The notes under the pieces were generated by a model, which was not told the DNA's origin, ran no database searches, and saw only the letters and a list, made by a program, of their open reading frames with translations. A program made the translations under genes and the position numbers. Of a stretch of DNA of 64,000 bases, positions 1 through 9,941 are shown piece after piece. Positions within the stretch are counted from its first letter, which is position 1. Each line of letters starts with the position of its first letter. This DNA is from Metridium senile (Eukaryota > Cnidaria > Anthozoa > Actiniaria > Metridiidae), in assembly GCA_949775045.1 (NCBI GenBank), contig OX459104.1, forward strand, positions 17,676,431 through 17,740,430. The letters run 5' to 3'.

Positions 1-1
1 T

Positions 2-1750
2 GCTCTGAACAGATCCGCAGCATTACACAATATCAGAGTGTTATGCCCAACCGTAGCTACGTATGCAATTAATACCTACAGACAACCCGCTCGGCTTTTT
101 GTTCTCGGCGGGCAAGAATTACGATCTGTTGAAGGCACCACGCAGGGTGATCCGCTCGCTATGAGCCTGTACGCCATTAGTCTTCAGCCACTTATCACAC
201 GATTACAACTATCAAGCTTAACCAAACAGTGCTGGTTCGCGGATGACGCAACCGGAAGTGGCTCGCTTGATGACGTCAAAAAGTGGTGGGACGATCTTTC
301 CAAAAGTGGACCAGCATTAGGATACTTCCCTAACGCGAAGAAATGCTGGTTAATCACCAAGCCCGAGAGAGAGAACGCTGCAAGAAAGGTGTTTGGTGAT
401 ACTGCGATCAACATCACTTCTGAAGGCCACAAGCACCTTGGAGCAGTCCTCGGATCCAGGTCTTTCCTAGAGGAATATGTTGAAGAGAAAGTTGAGAACT
501 GGGTTCGCCAAATCAGCAAGCTTGCAGAGTTCGCCATATCCCAACCTCAGGCGAGTTACGCTGCCTTTACCGCTGGTCTACGTCACCGCTGGACCTATTT
601 TTTAAGGACACTTCCTGATATTACCGACTTGCTTGAGCCACTTGAGCGTGCGTTAACTGAAGTTCTGATTCCCGCCATCACAGAGCATCAAGTTACTACA
701 GACGAACGTGGCTTGCTTGCACTCCCAGTACGTATGGGCGGACTGGGTATCGCAAATCCAACTGAATCGTCATCTCTAGAATACCAGGCCTCAGTTACCA
801 TCACTGAACCCCTGGTAAAACGCATTGTGACTCAAAACCATCAACCTCCAAATGAGGCAGATATGCGCTCTGCTAAACTACAGGCAGGAGCTAGGAAAAA
901 CGAGCTTCTAAAGGAGACACAAGAGATGGTCAAGAACAATCTAACATCGAGATCTCTGAGAGCGTTAGAACTAACGTCGGAAAAAGGCGCTTCTAGCTGG
1001 TTAACTGTAATACCCATAAAAGACCTGGGTTACGATCTAAACAAACGAGAATTTAGAGACGCCATCAAGATGAGATATAATTGGGAAATCTCCGACATAC
1101 CGAAGACGTGCATCTGTGGAGATATATTTGATGTCGACCATGCGATGATCTGTAGGAGGGGCGGCTTCGTGATACAACGTCACAATGAGCTTCGTGATCT
1201 GGAAGCAGAGCTGTTGAGCACAGTGTGCAAGGATGTAGAGGTGGAGCCGGTTCTTCAGCAGATAACCGGAGAGACTTTGAACAGGGGTGCGAACAGATCC
1301 CCCGACGCCCGTCTTGACATCCACGCCAAAGGTTTCTGGGAGCGACAGAGGTCTGTATACTTTGATGTCCGGGTATGCCACCCTTATGCAGACTCCTACC
1401 GTGAGCAGACACCTGAGCAAGTCTACAGGCAGCATGAGAATGAGAAGAAACGCAAATATGCCAACAGGGTCATGGAGGTGGAGCAAGGAACTTTTACGCC
1501 TTTAGTGTTCAGTACAACAGGTGGAATGGGCACTGAGTGCAAGACTTACCATAAACGCTTAGCTGAATTATTATCGATTAAGAAGGGAGAGAACTATGCT
1601 AATACGATGTCATGGGTTAGGGCCAAAGTTTCATTTGCACTGATACGTTCTGCTTTGCTATGCCTTAGAGGATCAAGGTCAATAAGAAGAACTGTTGATA
1701 CTACAAATGTAGACATCTCCCTCGATAACGCTATTGCCCGAATAAGCTAG
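2..1750 (+). CDS. R2/NeSL-type non-LTR retrotransposon ORF (3' part: RT C-terminus, CCHC, restriction-like endonuclease)
   Basis: The frame is open from base 2 to a TAG at 1748-1750, so the 5' part lies outside the window. Seen: the RT motif GTTQGDP (about base 134) and the catalytic FADD (about base 239), so the end of the RT palm and thumb are present. Then comes a Cys-His motif CxC-x7-H-x4-C (about 1108-1156) followed by RRGG..RHN..RD, and RSPDARLD (about 1295) ahead of [11 protein letters not shown], then CCHC, then PD..D is the order known for elements with a C-terminal restriction-like endonuclease (R2, NeSL, CRE groups), which cut a target site and prime cDNA synthesis there. No frameshift or stop breaks the visible 582 codons. 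The exact clade and target site cannot be told without the N-terminus. Confidence 0.85.
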   Translation, partial: ALNRSAALHNIRVLCPTVATYAINTYRQPARLFVLGGQELRSVEGTTQGDPLAMSLYAISLQPLITRLQLSSLTKQCWFADDATGSGSLDDVKKWWDDLSKSGPALGYFPNAKKCWLITKPERENAARKVFGDTAINITSEGHKHLGAVLGSRSFLEEYVEEKVENWVRQISKLAEFAISQPQASYAAFTAGLRHRWTYFLRTLPDITDLLEPLERALTEVLIPAITEHQVTTDERGLLALPVRMGGLGIANPTESSSLEYQASVTITEPLVKRIVTQNHQPPNEADMRSAKLQAGARKNELLKETQEMVKNNLTSRSLRALELTSEKGASSWLTVIPIKDLGYDLNKREFRDAIKMRYNWEISDIPKTCICGDIFDVDHAMICRRGGFVIQRHNELRDLEAELLSTVCKDVEVEPVLQQITGETLNRGANRSPDARLDIHAKGFWERQRSVYFDVRVCHPYADSYREQTPEQVYRQHENEKKRKYANRVMEVEQGTFTPLVFSTTGGMGTECKTYHKRLAELLSIKKGENYANTMSWVRAKVSFALIRSALLCLRGSRSIRRTVDTTNVDISLDNAIARIS

Positions 1751-2005
1751 ACTTTTATTTATTTTTCTATCTTTTTATATTATTATTATTCGTATCTGTA
1801 TTATTTGTTTGTATTAGTTTGATCAGAATTACATTTGTAATAGTGTATATATTTAGTTAAACATTCTTAGATGATCCTTTTTATAAATTGAATGCATTGT
1901 AATTTGTATATTTATATATAATCGAAATTGTAAATTTTTTAGATAGTTTTATATATTTTTATATTAATATTATATTATTATTAAAGTGATTATTATTATT
2001 TTTTA

Positions 2006-2073
<68 letters not shown>
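1751..2073 (+). repeat. AT-rich 3' tail of the non-LTR element ending in an (ATT)n tract
   Basis: After the stop codon the sequence is very AT-rich and runs into an almost pure (ATT)n tract at about 2010-2073. Many non-LTR elements end in short tandem repeats rather than poly(A), so this may be the element's 3' end; the boundary is not defined. Confidence 0.5.
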
Positions 2074-2309
2074 GTTTATTTAAACTTCAGACTATGTTTT
2101 TACATTCTGTGAACAAATATTGCGGGCATAGATTGCCTAAGCAAATATCTGTGTGTCTAAACTTATAAAGATGTACATGATCATATCTAATAATTGTATA
2201 ATCGTTTAACAATCTCACAGTTCTGTGAGATAACCCATTTCTGGCACTTTCTTATAATAGTTAGTCCTTCTGTTATTCCTATGCTAGAGAGATTGTCTAT
2301 TATTATTGT

Positions 2310-2310
2310 C

Positions 2311-2373
<63 letters not shown>
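2310..2373. repeat. (TAT)n microsatellite
   Basis: About 21 uninterrupted TAT units. It lies in the presumed intron of the receptor kinase gene, between the retroelement and the GAT-rich block at 2394-2520. The stretch 2074-2309 holds nothing recognisable. Confidence 0.9.
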
Positions 2374-2374
<1 letters not shown>

Positions 2375-2393
2375 GATATTGAGAATAGAGAAC

Positions 2394-2520
2394 GATAATG
2401 ATGACTGTGTTGATGATGGTGATGATGATGGTGATGATAATGGTGATGATAATGGTAATGATAATAATGATGATCATGATAGTGTTGATGCTGATTAGAA
2501 TGATGCATGGTGATTATGGT
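2394..2520. repeat. Degenerate (GAT)n block
   Basis: A run of GATGAT/GGTGAT/AATGAT units on the + strand in the presumed intron downstream of the kinase exon at 2632-2818. Confidence 0.8.
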
Positions 2521-2540
2521 GGTGACGATAATTATTATCT

Positions 2541-2612
2541 AATAGCCCTTCACAGTAGCCCGGCTACCTTTCAAGATGGCGCAGGGAACTGTAAAGGATA
2601 CTATTGTGATAT
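2541..2612. repeat. Copy of a short inverted-repeat (MITE-like) family
   Basis: The segment from AGCCCTTCACAGT to CTGTAAAGGATACT contains GCCCGGCTACCTTTCAAGATGGCGCAGGG. The same words, partly inverted, occur in the hairpin element at 31889-32110 in the other host gene, so this is a dispersed family copy of about 70 bp sitting 20 bp from a kinase splice donor. Confidence 0.5.
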
Positions 2613-2631
2613 TAATAGTGAAAACAGTCAC

Positions 2632-2818
2632 CTTTCTCAGTCTTTGTTTCATTGTGTGCATAAGGTCCTCGGCTTCTAAGGAACTGGTTAAGGTCGCCGT
2701 TTGCCATGAATTCAAAGATCATCCCGTACGGTTCCTCTTCGGTAGATACGGCGAGTAGCTCGACAATGTTCTCGTGGTGAAGAACGGACATCATCGTCAC
2801 TTCCTTTAAGAATGCAAC
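2632..2818 (-). CDS. RTK exon: alphaC helix to hinge
   Basis: 187 bp. The acceptor is CACCAG at 2819-2821; the donor GTGACT starts at 2631. It starts in phase 0 with VAFLKEVTMMSVL, where Glu is the likely alphaC salt-bridge residue, continues through HENIVELLAV and the hinge MIFEFMANGDLNQFLRSR, and ends in phase 1. The acceptor's pyrimidine tract is itself made of ATC repeat (TTATCATCACCAG). Confidence 0.82.
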
Positions 2819-2858
2819 CTGGTGATGATAAGAACAATCATAAAGATTATGAGGGTAA

Positions 2859-2917
<59 letters not shown>

Positions 2918-2918
2918 A

Positions 2919-2969
<51 letters not shown>

Positions 2970-2973
2970 GTGG

Positions 2974-3010
<37 letters not shown>

Positions 3011-3283
3011 AAAATGATGAAGATGAATGTGAAGATGATGATGATGTTAATGATGGTGATAAGGATAATGCCCCCTGGTGGTGATTATATAATGTTAATG
3101 ATGATGATAAATAATGATGATGATTATATAGTGATGATGATGATGGTGGTGGTGATGAAGAAGGAGATACATACATGATGATGGTAAATAATGTGGTGAA
3201 GATAGTGATGATGGTGATGATAATGATGATGAGTGTGATGGTGATGATGACGATTATATTGATGAAGATGATATAATGATGAA

Positions 3284-3317
<34 letters not shown>

Positions 3318-5928
3318 TTGTATATGATTCCAACGATAGTAATATCCATACCTTCATTTCTTTAGAGCAGCCAGATTTGAGCGTTTTAACAGCAACCATC
3401 AGGTCTGTGCCTGGGTTGTCAACGGGTTGTAGACAAGACACACGACCTGGATATGACAAATAATCTTTATCATTATCATCATTATCATTCTATTACCTAT
3501 CGTCTATATCAAACACCGACGCAGCCTATACTAGTTTACTCGCTAGTTTCTATTTCTATTTTTTTACAGTCAGTTACAAATTTCATTCTATTACCTATCG
3601 TTTATATCAAACACTTACGCAGCCTATACTAGTTTACTCGCTAGTTTCCATTTAATCATTATCATCATCATCAAGATCAGCATCATCACCTCAATTACCA
3701 GTATTGCTATCATTATTCTAAACATCACAATCATTATCATCATCATCATCACTATCATCATCATCACAATCATCATCATCATCATCTCAATCAACATCAT
3801 CATACCTATCATTATCATCATCATCACTATCATCATCATCACTATCATCATCATCATTACCATCATCACAACCATCTTCATCACCACCTTCAGCATCACT
3901 ACCATCATCATCACAACCAACACCACCACCATCACCACCACCATCATCACTACCATCACTACTATCATCACTACATAATCTTCATAATCCTACCTTGAAA
4001 TACCTGGCCAAAGTTCCCTTCCCCCAAGTCCTTCACATATTCAACTTTATCCATAGGATACTGTATCAGGTCATCAGGATTGTACAAGCTCATGACCTTC
4101 ATTTCATCTAACGCCATGATAGTATCTGCCCTTAATCGGTCTCTCATCGTCACCGCAGTGAAGGTAACACCTTTATAATCAAGCTGACTCTTTAGAATGC
4201 GACGTCTGACAATGATAGCCACAATGACGATGGTGATTAGTAGTATGAGTACTCCAATGCCTCCTCCGATGATAGGTGCTAATGAAGTACGATTTGGCTG
4301 CGGGGTTGTTGATGGTTGAAAGTCTACAAGGAAAATAATGCGACATACAATTGGCCATTCTCTGAATGAGGAGGGGCGAGGAGTGGACTGGGTACTAGTT
4401 TCTAGATTTAATGCAATATTAATTAAGAAATTTATTTATTTATTGAACTTCGTCCGAAGACAGGAACCCACAACAGCATAACCAAATACTGTATTAATAT
4501 AGCCCATTGCATTACAGAGCACATCAAAATATACAAGAATGCAGAGTTACATTCTATTCCCTATCGTTTATATCAAACACTGACGCAGCCTATACTAGCT
4601 TACTCGCTAGTTTCCATTTATATTTTGAACAGTCAGTTAGAAATTTCATTATATTTCGAATTCGTTGAAAAATGTAGCAGCCTTGAAAAATTATAAAGAA
4701 ATTTATATTCAATTTGAACCATACATTCCTTTGTAATCTTATGGATGTTTGAGATGTGCTTTTTTATGTTATTTAGTAATTGCATTAATTCTAGAAACTA
4801 GTACCCAGTCCCCTCCTAGACCCTCCTCGTTTAGCCACTTAGTAGCCACTTCCTAAACGAGCGAGACTGTGGCGAGTTTTTCAGGTTAATTAATCAACTA
4901 GCACGAAAACCTGATACCCGTCGGGAGGGGGGGGGGGGGGGGGGGGCATTTGACATTTTAAGGGAGGGGTTGTGTTGGAAGATTTTTTTGTAGCCGATAT
5001 TTTTTTCCTACTGACTAGCAAGACAGATATATTCACTTACCAAACAGCCCAAAATGTTCACACTTTTCTCTTCCTTCGTTCGAATACTTAAACTGAGTAC
5101 AATTTGGAATGACGAGGTGAACAAACTTAATATCCCATTTCTTTATCATAAACTTTATCACGGCAAGTAGTTGTTTCATTTCTATACCACACTTTTTAAA
5201 GATAGCATCACAGTCTTCCCTACAATAGTTCTTTGGGACAGAAAACTCGTCGCACTTTGGCAGAAGAAACTGGCAGACAACAATCTTGAGGAGATTTTTA
5301 CAATTATTTTGTCGTTCGTCGACGTTTTCGTCTATAACTCTCAGGAAATCAGTGAGTAAAGCCTCTGTGCCGTTGATTCCGTATTCACTATCAATGAATC
5401 TTGTGGTGTTGAGAGAATCGGATGTGTTGAGCATTGCACTACATGCGGGTAAGCTGTGTGATGTGCAGTAGCCCGTCTTGTGGCTGGTGGATGAAGGATA
5501 ATACGATAAGAATAAATAGATTGATGAATGGAACAAGCAGACAAGCAGACAAGCAGACAAGCAGACAAGCAGACAAGCAGACAAGCAGACAAGCAGACAA
5601 GCAGACAAGCAGACAAGCAGACAAGCAGACAAGCAGACAAGCAGACAAGCAGACAAGCAGACAAGCAGACAAGCAGACAAGCAGACAAGCAGACAAGCAG
5701 ACAAGCAGACAAACAGACAAACAGACAAGCAGACAGAAAGAAACCTTGTCGGTAGAGTACTCTGCATTGCAGTAGGTTTTCGTGTCGTAATATTAACGTT
5801 CAGTGAATTACGATAACATTTGGTAGTATTACTATCCCAACAACAGTCCATAGAAGAGCATTCGTTCAACTGTGTTGTATTTGGGCATAAAATCGCAGGA
5901 TCATGGGGACGACAGGTATTTGTAGACC
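2632..5928 (-). CDS. Receptor tyrosine kinase with trefoil-like and frizzled domains, partial (5 exons)
   Basis: Join on the minus strand: 5928-5745, 5483-5041, 4323-3994, 3446-3352, 2818-2632 (1239 nt). All introns have GT-AG ends and the phases match at each junction (2/1, 1/2, 1/2, 0/0). Domain order: a trefoil-like Cys-rich segment; a frizzled (FZ) domain with ten Cys; one transmembrane helix; a juxtamembrane segment; GEGNFGQVF (ATP glycine loop); VAVKTLK (beta3 lysine); FLKEVTMM (alphaC Glu); HENIVELL; and the hinge MIFEFMANGDLNQFL. FZ plus tyrosine kinase is the architecture of the MuSK/ROR families, which sense Wnt-type ligands at the cell surface; the hinge resembles MuSK most. The HRD and DFG exons are not in the window and must lie left of base 1, beyond the retroelement. 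The upstream exon (signal peptide, other ectodomains) was not found. Family-level call strong; orthology unproven. Confidence 0.82.
2822..3340. repeat. Long (GAT)n microsatellite filling an RTK intron
   Basis: Near-perfect (GAT)n on the + strand, purest at 2860-3010, degenerating to 3340. It occupies almost the whole 533-bp intron between the exons at 2818 and 3352. Confidence 0.9.
3352..3446 (-). CDS. RTK exon: beta2-beta3 with catalytic lysine
   Basis: 95 bp, acceptor CAG at 3447-3449, donor GTATGG from 3351. It completes the glycine loop as GQVFQGR across the junction and carries TDLMVAVKTLK, in which the Lys is the conserved ATP-positioning residue. It ends in phase 0 at GAA ATG AAG. Confidence 0.85.
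3480..3652 (+). repeat. 98-bp dispersed minisatellite, two units
   Basis: Two units with ATTACCTATCG...TATATCAAACAC..ACGCAGCCTATACTAGTTTACTCGCTAGTTTC. The same unit occurs at 4.55, 40.2, 42.5, 43.2, 55.2, 57.15 and 59.1 kb, in both orientations. Confidence 0.85.
3655..3980. repeat. (ATC)n/(CAT)n microsatellite in an RTK intron
   Basis: Degenerate CAT/ATC repeat on the + strand running to within about 15 bp of the exon donor at 3993. The other intron has the complementary GAT strand orientation. Confidence 0.85.
3994..4323 (-). CDS. RTK exon: transmembrane helix, juxtamembrane, glycine loop
   Basis: 330 bp, acceptor TTGTAG (tag at 4324-4326), donor GTAGGA from 3993. A short Thr/Pro-rich stalk is followed by a Gly-rich start and about 20 hydrophobic residues (IGVLILLITIVIVAIIV), then the stop-transfer RRR. 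The juxtamembrane contains a Tyr in the context SLYNPDD, and the kinase domain starts at VEYVKDLGEGNFGQVFQ. MuSK-like kinases carry an NPxY docking site here; this one has no clear NPxY. Confidence 0.85.
4368..4840. mobile_element. Non-autonomous inverted-repeat element in the RTK intron (4324-5040)
   Basis: The left end (about 4368-4405, GGACTGGGTACTAGTTTCTAG) is repeated inverted at about 4792-4840 (CTAGAAACTAGTACCCAGTC, then CCTCCTCG). This gives terminal inverted repeats of roughly 40 bp around about 470 bp with no coding capacity. The interior holds one unit of the 98-bp minisatellite. The target duplication is not clear. Confidence 0.5.
4545..4650 (+). repeat. 98-bp dispersed minisatellite, one unit
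   Basis: Same unit as at 3480-3652, including CCTATCGTTTATATCAAACA and ACTAGCTTACTCGCTAGTTTCC, inside the inverted-repeat element. Confidence 0.8.
4926..4947. repeat. Poly(G) tract
   Basis: About 22 consecutive G with an A-containing flank, in the RTK intron. It is one of several G/C homopolymers of this size in the window. Confidence 0.9.
5041..5483 (-). CDS. RTK exon: frizzled (cysteine-rich) domain
   Basis: 443 bp, acceptor CAG at 5484-5486, donor GTAAGT from 5040. The whole domain is in this exon with ten Cys in the FZ spacing: GYC, PAC, NNC, VVC, PKC, NYC, EDC, KKC, PNC, EKC. N-glycosylation sequons (NTS, NTT, NGT, NCT) fit an extracellular location. FZ domains bind Wnt-type lipid-modified ligands in Frizzled, ROR and MuSK; the ligand of this one is unknown. 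Confidence 0.85.
5533..5735. repeat. (ACAAGCAG)n 8-bp tandem repeat
   Basis: About 22 perfect 8-bp units followed by three variants. It fills most of the 261-bp intron between the trefoil-like and frizzled exons. Confidence 0.95.
5745..5928 (-). CDS. RTK exon: trefoil-like Cys cluster
   Basis: 184 bp, acceptor TTATAG (ag at 5929-5930), donor GTTTCT from 5744. The product contains a compact cysteine motif with CPNTTQ, NEC, DCCWD and KCYR, closest in pattern to a P-type trefoil domain (C..N..C....CCWD....CY), then a Thr/Ser-rich linker. It begins in phase 1, so at least one more upstream exon exists; none was recognised to the right. Confidence 0.75.
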
Positions 5929-6021
5929 CTATAAGATAAACGAACAAGGGAATCATTTAGCTAATTGTATTGATCTTTCAATGAAGGTCAATAAGTGCAT
6001 GCAGTATGTGTTATATTAATA

Positions 6022-6466
6022 TATCTTCCCTCCCCTCCCCTCCCCTCCCCTTCCCTCCCCTTCCCTCCCCTCCCTTTCCCTCTTGTCGACCTTCCATCTC
6101 CTCAGCCTTCCTTTTCCTCCCCTCTCCTTCGCCTCCCCTCTCCTCCGCCTTCCCTATCCTCTCCTCCGCCTTCCCTCTCCTCCGCCTTCACCTTCCTTCG
6201 CCTCCCCTCCCATCTTCTCGACCTTCCATTTCCTCCGCCTTCCCTCTCCTCTCCTCCGCCTTCCCTCTCCTCCGCCTCCCCTCCCATCTTCTCGACCTTC
6301 CATTTCCTCCGCCTTCCCTCCACTCTCCTCTGTCCACCATTCTTTTACGCCTCCCCTCCCCTCCCCTTCTCTCTCCTCAGCCTTCCATCCCATTATCTCT
6401 CCTCTGCTTCTCCTTCCCTCTCATCTCCTCTCCTTTCCTCCTCTCCCCTACCCTCCCTACCCCTGA
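6022..6466. repeat. Polypyrimidine (C/T) low-complexity block
   Basis: About 440 bp almost purely C and T on the + strand, made of TCCCCTCC / CTCCGCCTTCC units, with internal duplications such as the ATCTTCTCGACCTTCCATTTC segment. The reading frames across it are artefacts of composition. It may be intronic to the receptor kinase. Confidence 0.9.
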
Positions 6467-6743
6467 GTGGTTTTGTACTGCTGTTTTAAGGTTATTTGAA
6501 ATAATTCTAGATACTGTAATACGTGAGATAGGAACTTAAAACAACAATAACAAGAAATGTAAACACTTTGTAATAAACATAAATATATACTTAAGATTGA
6601 AAATATGATATGAGATCATGTGCCACTATGTTGCAACATATGTACCGATCTAAATAAATCAATTAAATAACAATTGAATATTATACTTAATCCTTTTTCA
6701 GAGATAAACAGATAACTTTTGCACTGTATACAAGATATGTACA

Positions 6744-6990
6744 TACTGACATTTTGGACGTCAATACTTGGTTGGAGTAAAAATGGTAACTTTTACACCG
6801 TATAAAAGAGTGTTACTTACTGACGTTTAGGACGTTAATTCTTCGGCTGAGTAAAAATGGTAACTTATACACCGTATAAAAGAGAGTGTTACTTACTGAC
6901 ATTTAGGACGTTAATCCATCGTCGGAGTAAAAATGGTAACTTATACACCGTATAAAAGAGAGTGTTACTTACTGACGTTTAGAACGCCAA
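6744..6990 (-). repeat. About 76-bp tandem repeat, 3-4 units, with decayed hammerhead-like core
   Basis: Units run TACTGACRTTTAGGACGTTAAT...GGAGTAAAAATGGTAACTTATACACCGTATAAAAGAGAGTGTTACT. Read on the minus strand each unit has TTTTTACT-CCGACGA-...-AAATGTCAGTAAG, which aligns with the hammerhead-like cores at 57.1 and 59.1 kb. The adjoining 6470-6743 and 6991-7379 are AT-rich with nothing recognised. Confidence 0.75.
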
Positions 6991-7379
6991 TCGTCTTTTG
7001 GTTTATATTATATATATGTTCTGTGTCGATCAATCGATAACACATCGACATCACAGTTCAGTTTAAAACTATGATAGTCCGATTGTTGATCGATTGGTTA
7101 ATTGATAGACAATGCTGATATGATATATATGCCGAAATTATTAGATTAAAGCCGAGCGATCAAACGATCAAAATATGTTACTTTCAATTAAAAACCGATA
7201 TTTTTTTAGATCAAAAACATGTCCAATTATCCATATGATTCAAATAATAAGATTTACTAAATCTATCGCTTCCTGTTATGGATTTTATTTGTATGCATAA
7301 GATCGGTGACATATTAATTTTTAACACCACATCCAAAAATATAATTAATTGGCTACCGTGTAATAGTTCTTATTTTATA

Positions 7380-7495
7380 GAGATGAAACAAAGTGTATTT
7401 ATAGTTAAAGTGTAATAGTTTAATAACAACAAAAGAACACAATGGAATTAGAATGTTTTAAAGAGTAATACACTAAAGTGTGTTTCACGGGTTAG
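7380..7495. mobile_element. MITE-like element, copy 1 (left end decayed)
   Basis: It runs from GAAACAAAGTGTATT to AATACACTAAAGTGTGTTTCACGGGTTA, with TTAAAGTGTAATAG and AACAACAAAAGAACACAAT inside. It is tandem to copy 2 at 7507-7628. Confidence 0.6.
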
Positions 7496-7506
7496 AGTTG
7501 TTCTCA

Positions 7507-7628
7507 TTAACCCGTGAAACAAAGTGTATTAGTTAAAGTGTAATAGTCAAACAACAACAAAAGAACACAATAGATCTAGAATTAAAATGTATTTAAGATT
7601 AATACACTAAAGAGTGTTTCACGGGTTA
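7507..7628. mobile_element. MITE-like element, copy 2
   Basis: Terminal inverted repeats TTAACCCGTGAAACAAAGTG and CACTAAAGAGTGTTTCACGGGTTAA enclose about 70 bp with no coding potential. Related copies lie inverted at 26643-26752 and 27201-27310. Confidence 0.7.
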
Positions 7629-8380
7629 ATGAAATGTTTTCTTTTGTATTTGAAATGTCTGACTGATAGTGACTAAATATATTAAATATAACTTATATTA
7701 TTATTATTATTTCACATTGAGCTCTAGCAAAAGCTTAGCGCTTAATCCTTCAATCCTTTAACACTTTAGAAACAACAGTTTATAAATATTATATTGAATT
7801 ATTAATGTCCTGTTAAGTAGAAATCAAACTTAAAATTAATTTGTTTAACTACATATTAAAAAGCTATAGCTTTTAGATTTTAATAAGCCGAGCTTTCGGA
7901 CAAATCCCATTGTCAGTCGTTCTCATAGCCTTTAGGTTAAAGATTTATCCTTAAGCTCCTCTCATTAGAATCTTAATACGTAGTTAATACAAATTAATTT
8001 TGAACATGTTTATATGATATCATAATTACCTATTTTGAGGTTCATGAAGATCAAAACGCAGCCCAAAAGGATTGAACTCAATGACATCACTCCCCCTTTC
8101 AATACTTGTATGTAATTGATAGTACAAAGTATATACTTTACAACACTTGTTGCCTTTCAAGGGGCGAGGGGCAATCAAAGCAGTGGTTAGACTAGTTCTT
8201 TTGGAGTTATTCTTGAGCTTCGAGAGAAAGAATCCAAAGTCTTGTTTAGGAGAACTGGGTGTTGTTTTCTTGCATAATAATGTTGTGTTACTCGTTGAAG
8301 CTTGTTCGACGTGCCATACCGTCTTCATGTGATATGTCAATCAATCGATCGAGAAAGAACACGGGATGGTAGAGCCCTCC
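7629..8380. other. Unassigned AT-rich sequence
   Basis: No conserved gene, RNA or transposon end was recognised. Short open frames at 8026-8340 have no recognisable product. Confidence 0.5.
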
Positions 8381-8395
8381 TGGGGTGAAAACCCA

Positions 8396-8466
8396 ACCTC
8401 GTTCCCAGGGCCCTACCCTTCGGTTTTGGGTGGAAAAGCGAAGGGTGAGGACCCTGGGAACGAGAT
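8396..8466. repeat. Hairpin inverted repeat
   Basis: AACCTCGTTCCCAGGGCCCT...CCCTTCG is repeated inverted as CGAAGGGTGAGGACCCTGGGAACGAGATTGG around a short loop. It can form a stem of about 30 bp and is typical of the hairpin MITEs in cnidarian genomes. Confidence 0.7.
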
Positions 8467-8739
8467 TGGCGGAAACCAGACACAACCAAACGCACTTTTT
8501 AATAATTTTCATTGTAAAAATCGTGATCTAGATCTTTATTGATTTTCGAGTATTTATTCGAAAACCCGTCGTTTTCGGTGATTTTTAGTGAGCAATTTGC
8601 ATGCATACGCTACATAACAATAATATGAAGTCAATGTAACTTCAATTCTGAGCTTATTTCATAATCTTTAATTATCTGCAATTGAACATGTACAATTAAT
8701 TTAAAGCATTTATTTTGCTGACTATACACAGTCAACAAC

Positions 8740-9522
8740 AATCGTCATTTGGGGTCATTTTTGAGCATTTAAATGGGCCATTACAATGGACTTATTAGCA
8801 ACAGAAAGTTAAAATAGTCGATCTTATTTGAACGTATGGTGCATACTATTTTTGCGCATTTTGCATGTTCTATAGTCCATCAAAACCATCATTTTTAGTC
8901 ATTATTAAGCATTTTGCATGGGCTATAGTCCATCAAAAAACGTCTTTTTGGTCATTTTTGAGCATTTTGCATGGGCTATAGTCCATCAAAACCATCATTT
9001 TTAGTCATTTTTGAGCATTTTGCATGGGCTATAGTCCATCAAAACCATCATTTTTAGTCATTTTTGAGCATTTTGCATGGGCTATAGTCCATCAAAAAAC
9101 GTCTTTTTGGTCATTTTTGAGCATTTTGCATGGGCTATAGTCCATCAAAACCATCATTTTTAGTCATTTTTGAGCATTTTGCATGGGCTATAGTCCATCA
9201 AAAAACGTCTTTTTGGTCATTTTTGCGCGTTTTGCATGGGCTATAGTCCATCAAAAAACGTCTTTTTGGTCATTTTTGAGCATTTTGCATGGGCTATAGT
9301 CCATCAAAAAACGTCTTTTTGGTCATTTTTTGCGCATTTTTCATGGGCTTTAGTCCACCAAAACCGTCATTTTTAGTCATTTTTTGCGCATTTTGCATGG
9401 GCTATAGTCCATCAAAACCGTCATTTTTGAGCATTTTTTGCGCATTTTACATGGGCTTTAGTCCACCAAAACCATCATTTTTAATCATTTTTAAGCATTT
9501 TGCATGGGCTATAGTCCATCAA
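8740..9522 (+). repeat. 53-54 bp minisatellite, block 1
   Basis: Units of about 53 bp: GCATTTTGCATGGGCTATAG, TCCATCAAAAAACGTC, TTTTTGGTCATTTTTGA. The first units (from about 8740) are diverged and the array becomes regular from 8870. ATG-to-ATG spacing is 53 bp (for example 8918 and 8971). The block is cut at 9522 by the Ngaro-like element. Confidence 0.95.
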
Positions 9523-9742
9523 AAACAAAATATTTGAAACAAATAGAATTTTTATGGTTGTCTTGGAGATAGTTTAAGTAACGCAATTGTAATACGTAAC
9601 AGCAACATCCGGGGATTTGATGGGGAGTCATACCATTGTGTGGGATTGATACCCCCTATAGGGAGTATATATATCCAGCCAGGCGTGACAGCGTGGTCAG
9701 TCTGCTGCGAAATCCTTCCTACAGTCAACAAGTCACTTTCAA
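9523..9742 (+). repeat. Ngaro-like split direct repeat A1
   Basis: 220 bp, starting AAACAAAATATTTG and ending AAGTCACTTTCAA; identical by eye to 15766-15985. Confidence 0.9.
9665..9676 (+). promoter_or_regulatory. TATA-like box in repeat A1 (possible element promoter)
   Basis: GTATATATATCC lies in A1 about 275 bp upstream of the first ORF. It is the only TATA-like word in the repeat; transcription start is not demonstrated. Confidence 0.35.
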
Positions 9743-9941
9743 GTACTCTACTTTATCACTGTGTATCAGGTAAATTTCATGTTTTTCATGTTTATTTTCC
9801 TTTAAGATAGAGTTGTTTCTATTGCGAACTTGTTGTTAAGGAATATTTCTGCTAATTAGTATTGTCCGATTACGAGTTAGTCTTTGTTTGAACTCAGTTT
9901 GACCCTTGAATCGCCACGCTTTCTCATTGTTTTTTGATTTA

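Noticed and set aside
2822..3178. Long poly-Asp/His and poly-Met frames over the GAT microsatellites (also at 28.2, 29.9, 33.0, 35.3, 37.3 and 39.1 kb)
   Set aside because: They are translations of trinucleotide repeats inside introns, without start context or domains.
5995..6539. Pro/Ser-rich frames over the polypyrimidine block
   Set aside because: Pure composition effect; equally open in several frames on both strands.
8288..8512. Minus-strand frame starting MKIIKKCVWLCLVSAN, which looks like a signal peptide and could be the first exon of the receptor kinase
   Set aside because: It runs at once into the hairpin repeat at 8396-8466, and no donor gives the phase 1 needed to join the exon at 5928; chance resemblance is more likely.
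9289..9537. A gene family encoding MGYSPSK repeats
   Set aside because: The frame survives only because many units are 54 bp; no ATG context, no transcript signal, and units of 53 bp break it.
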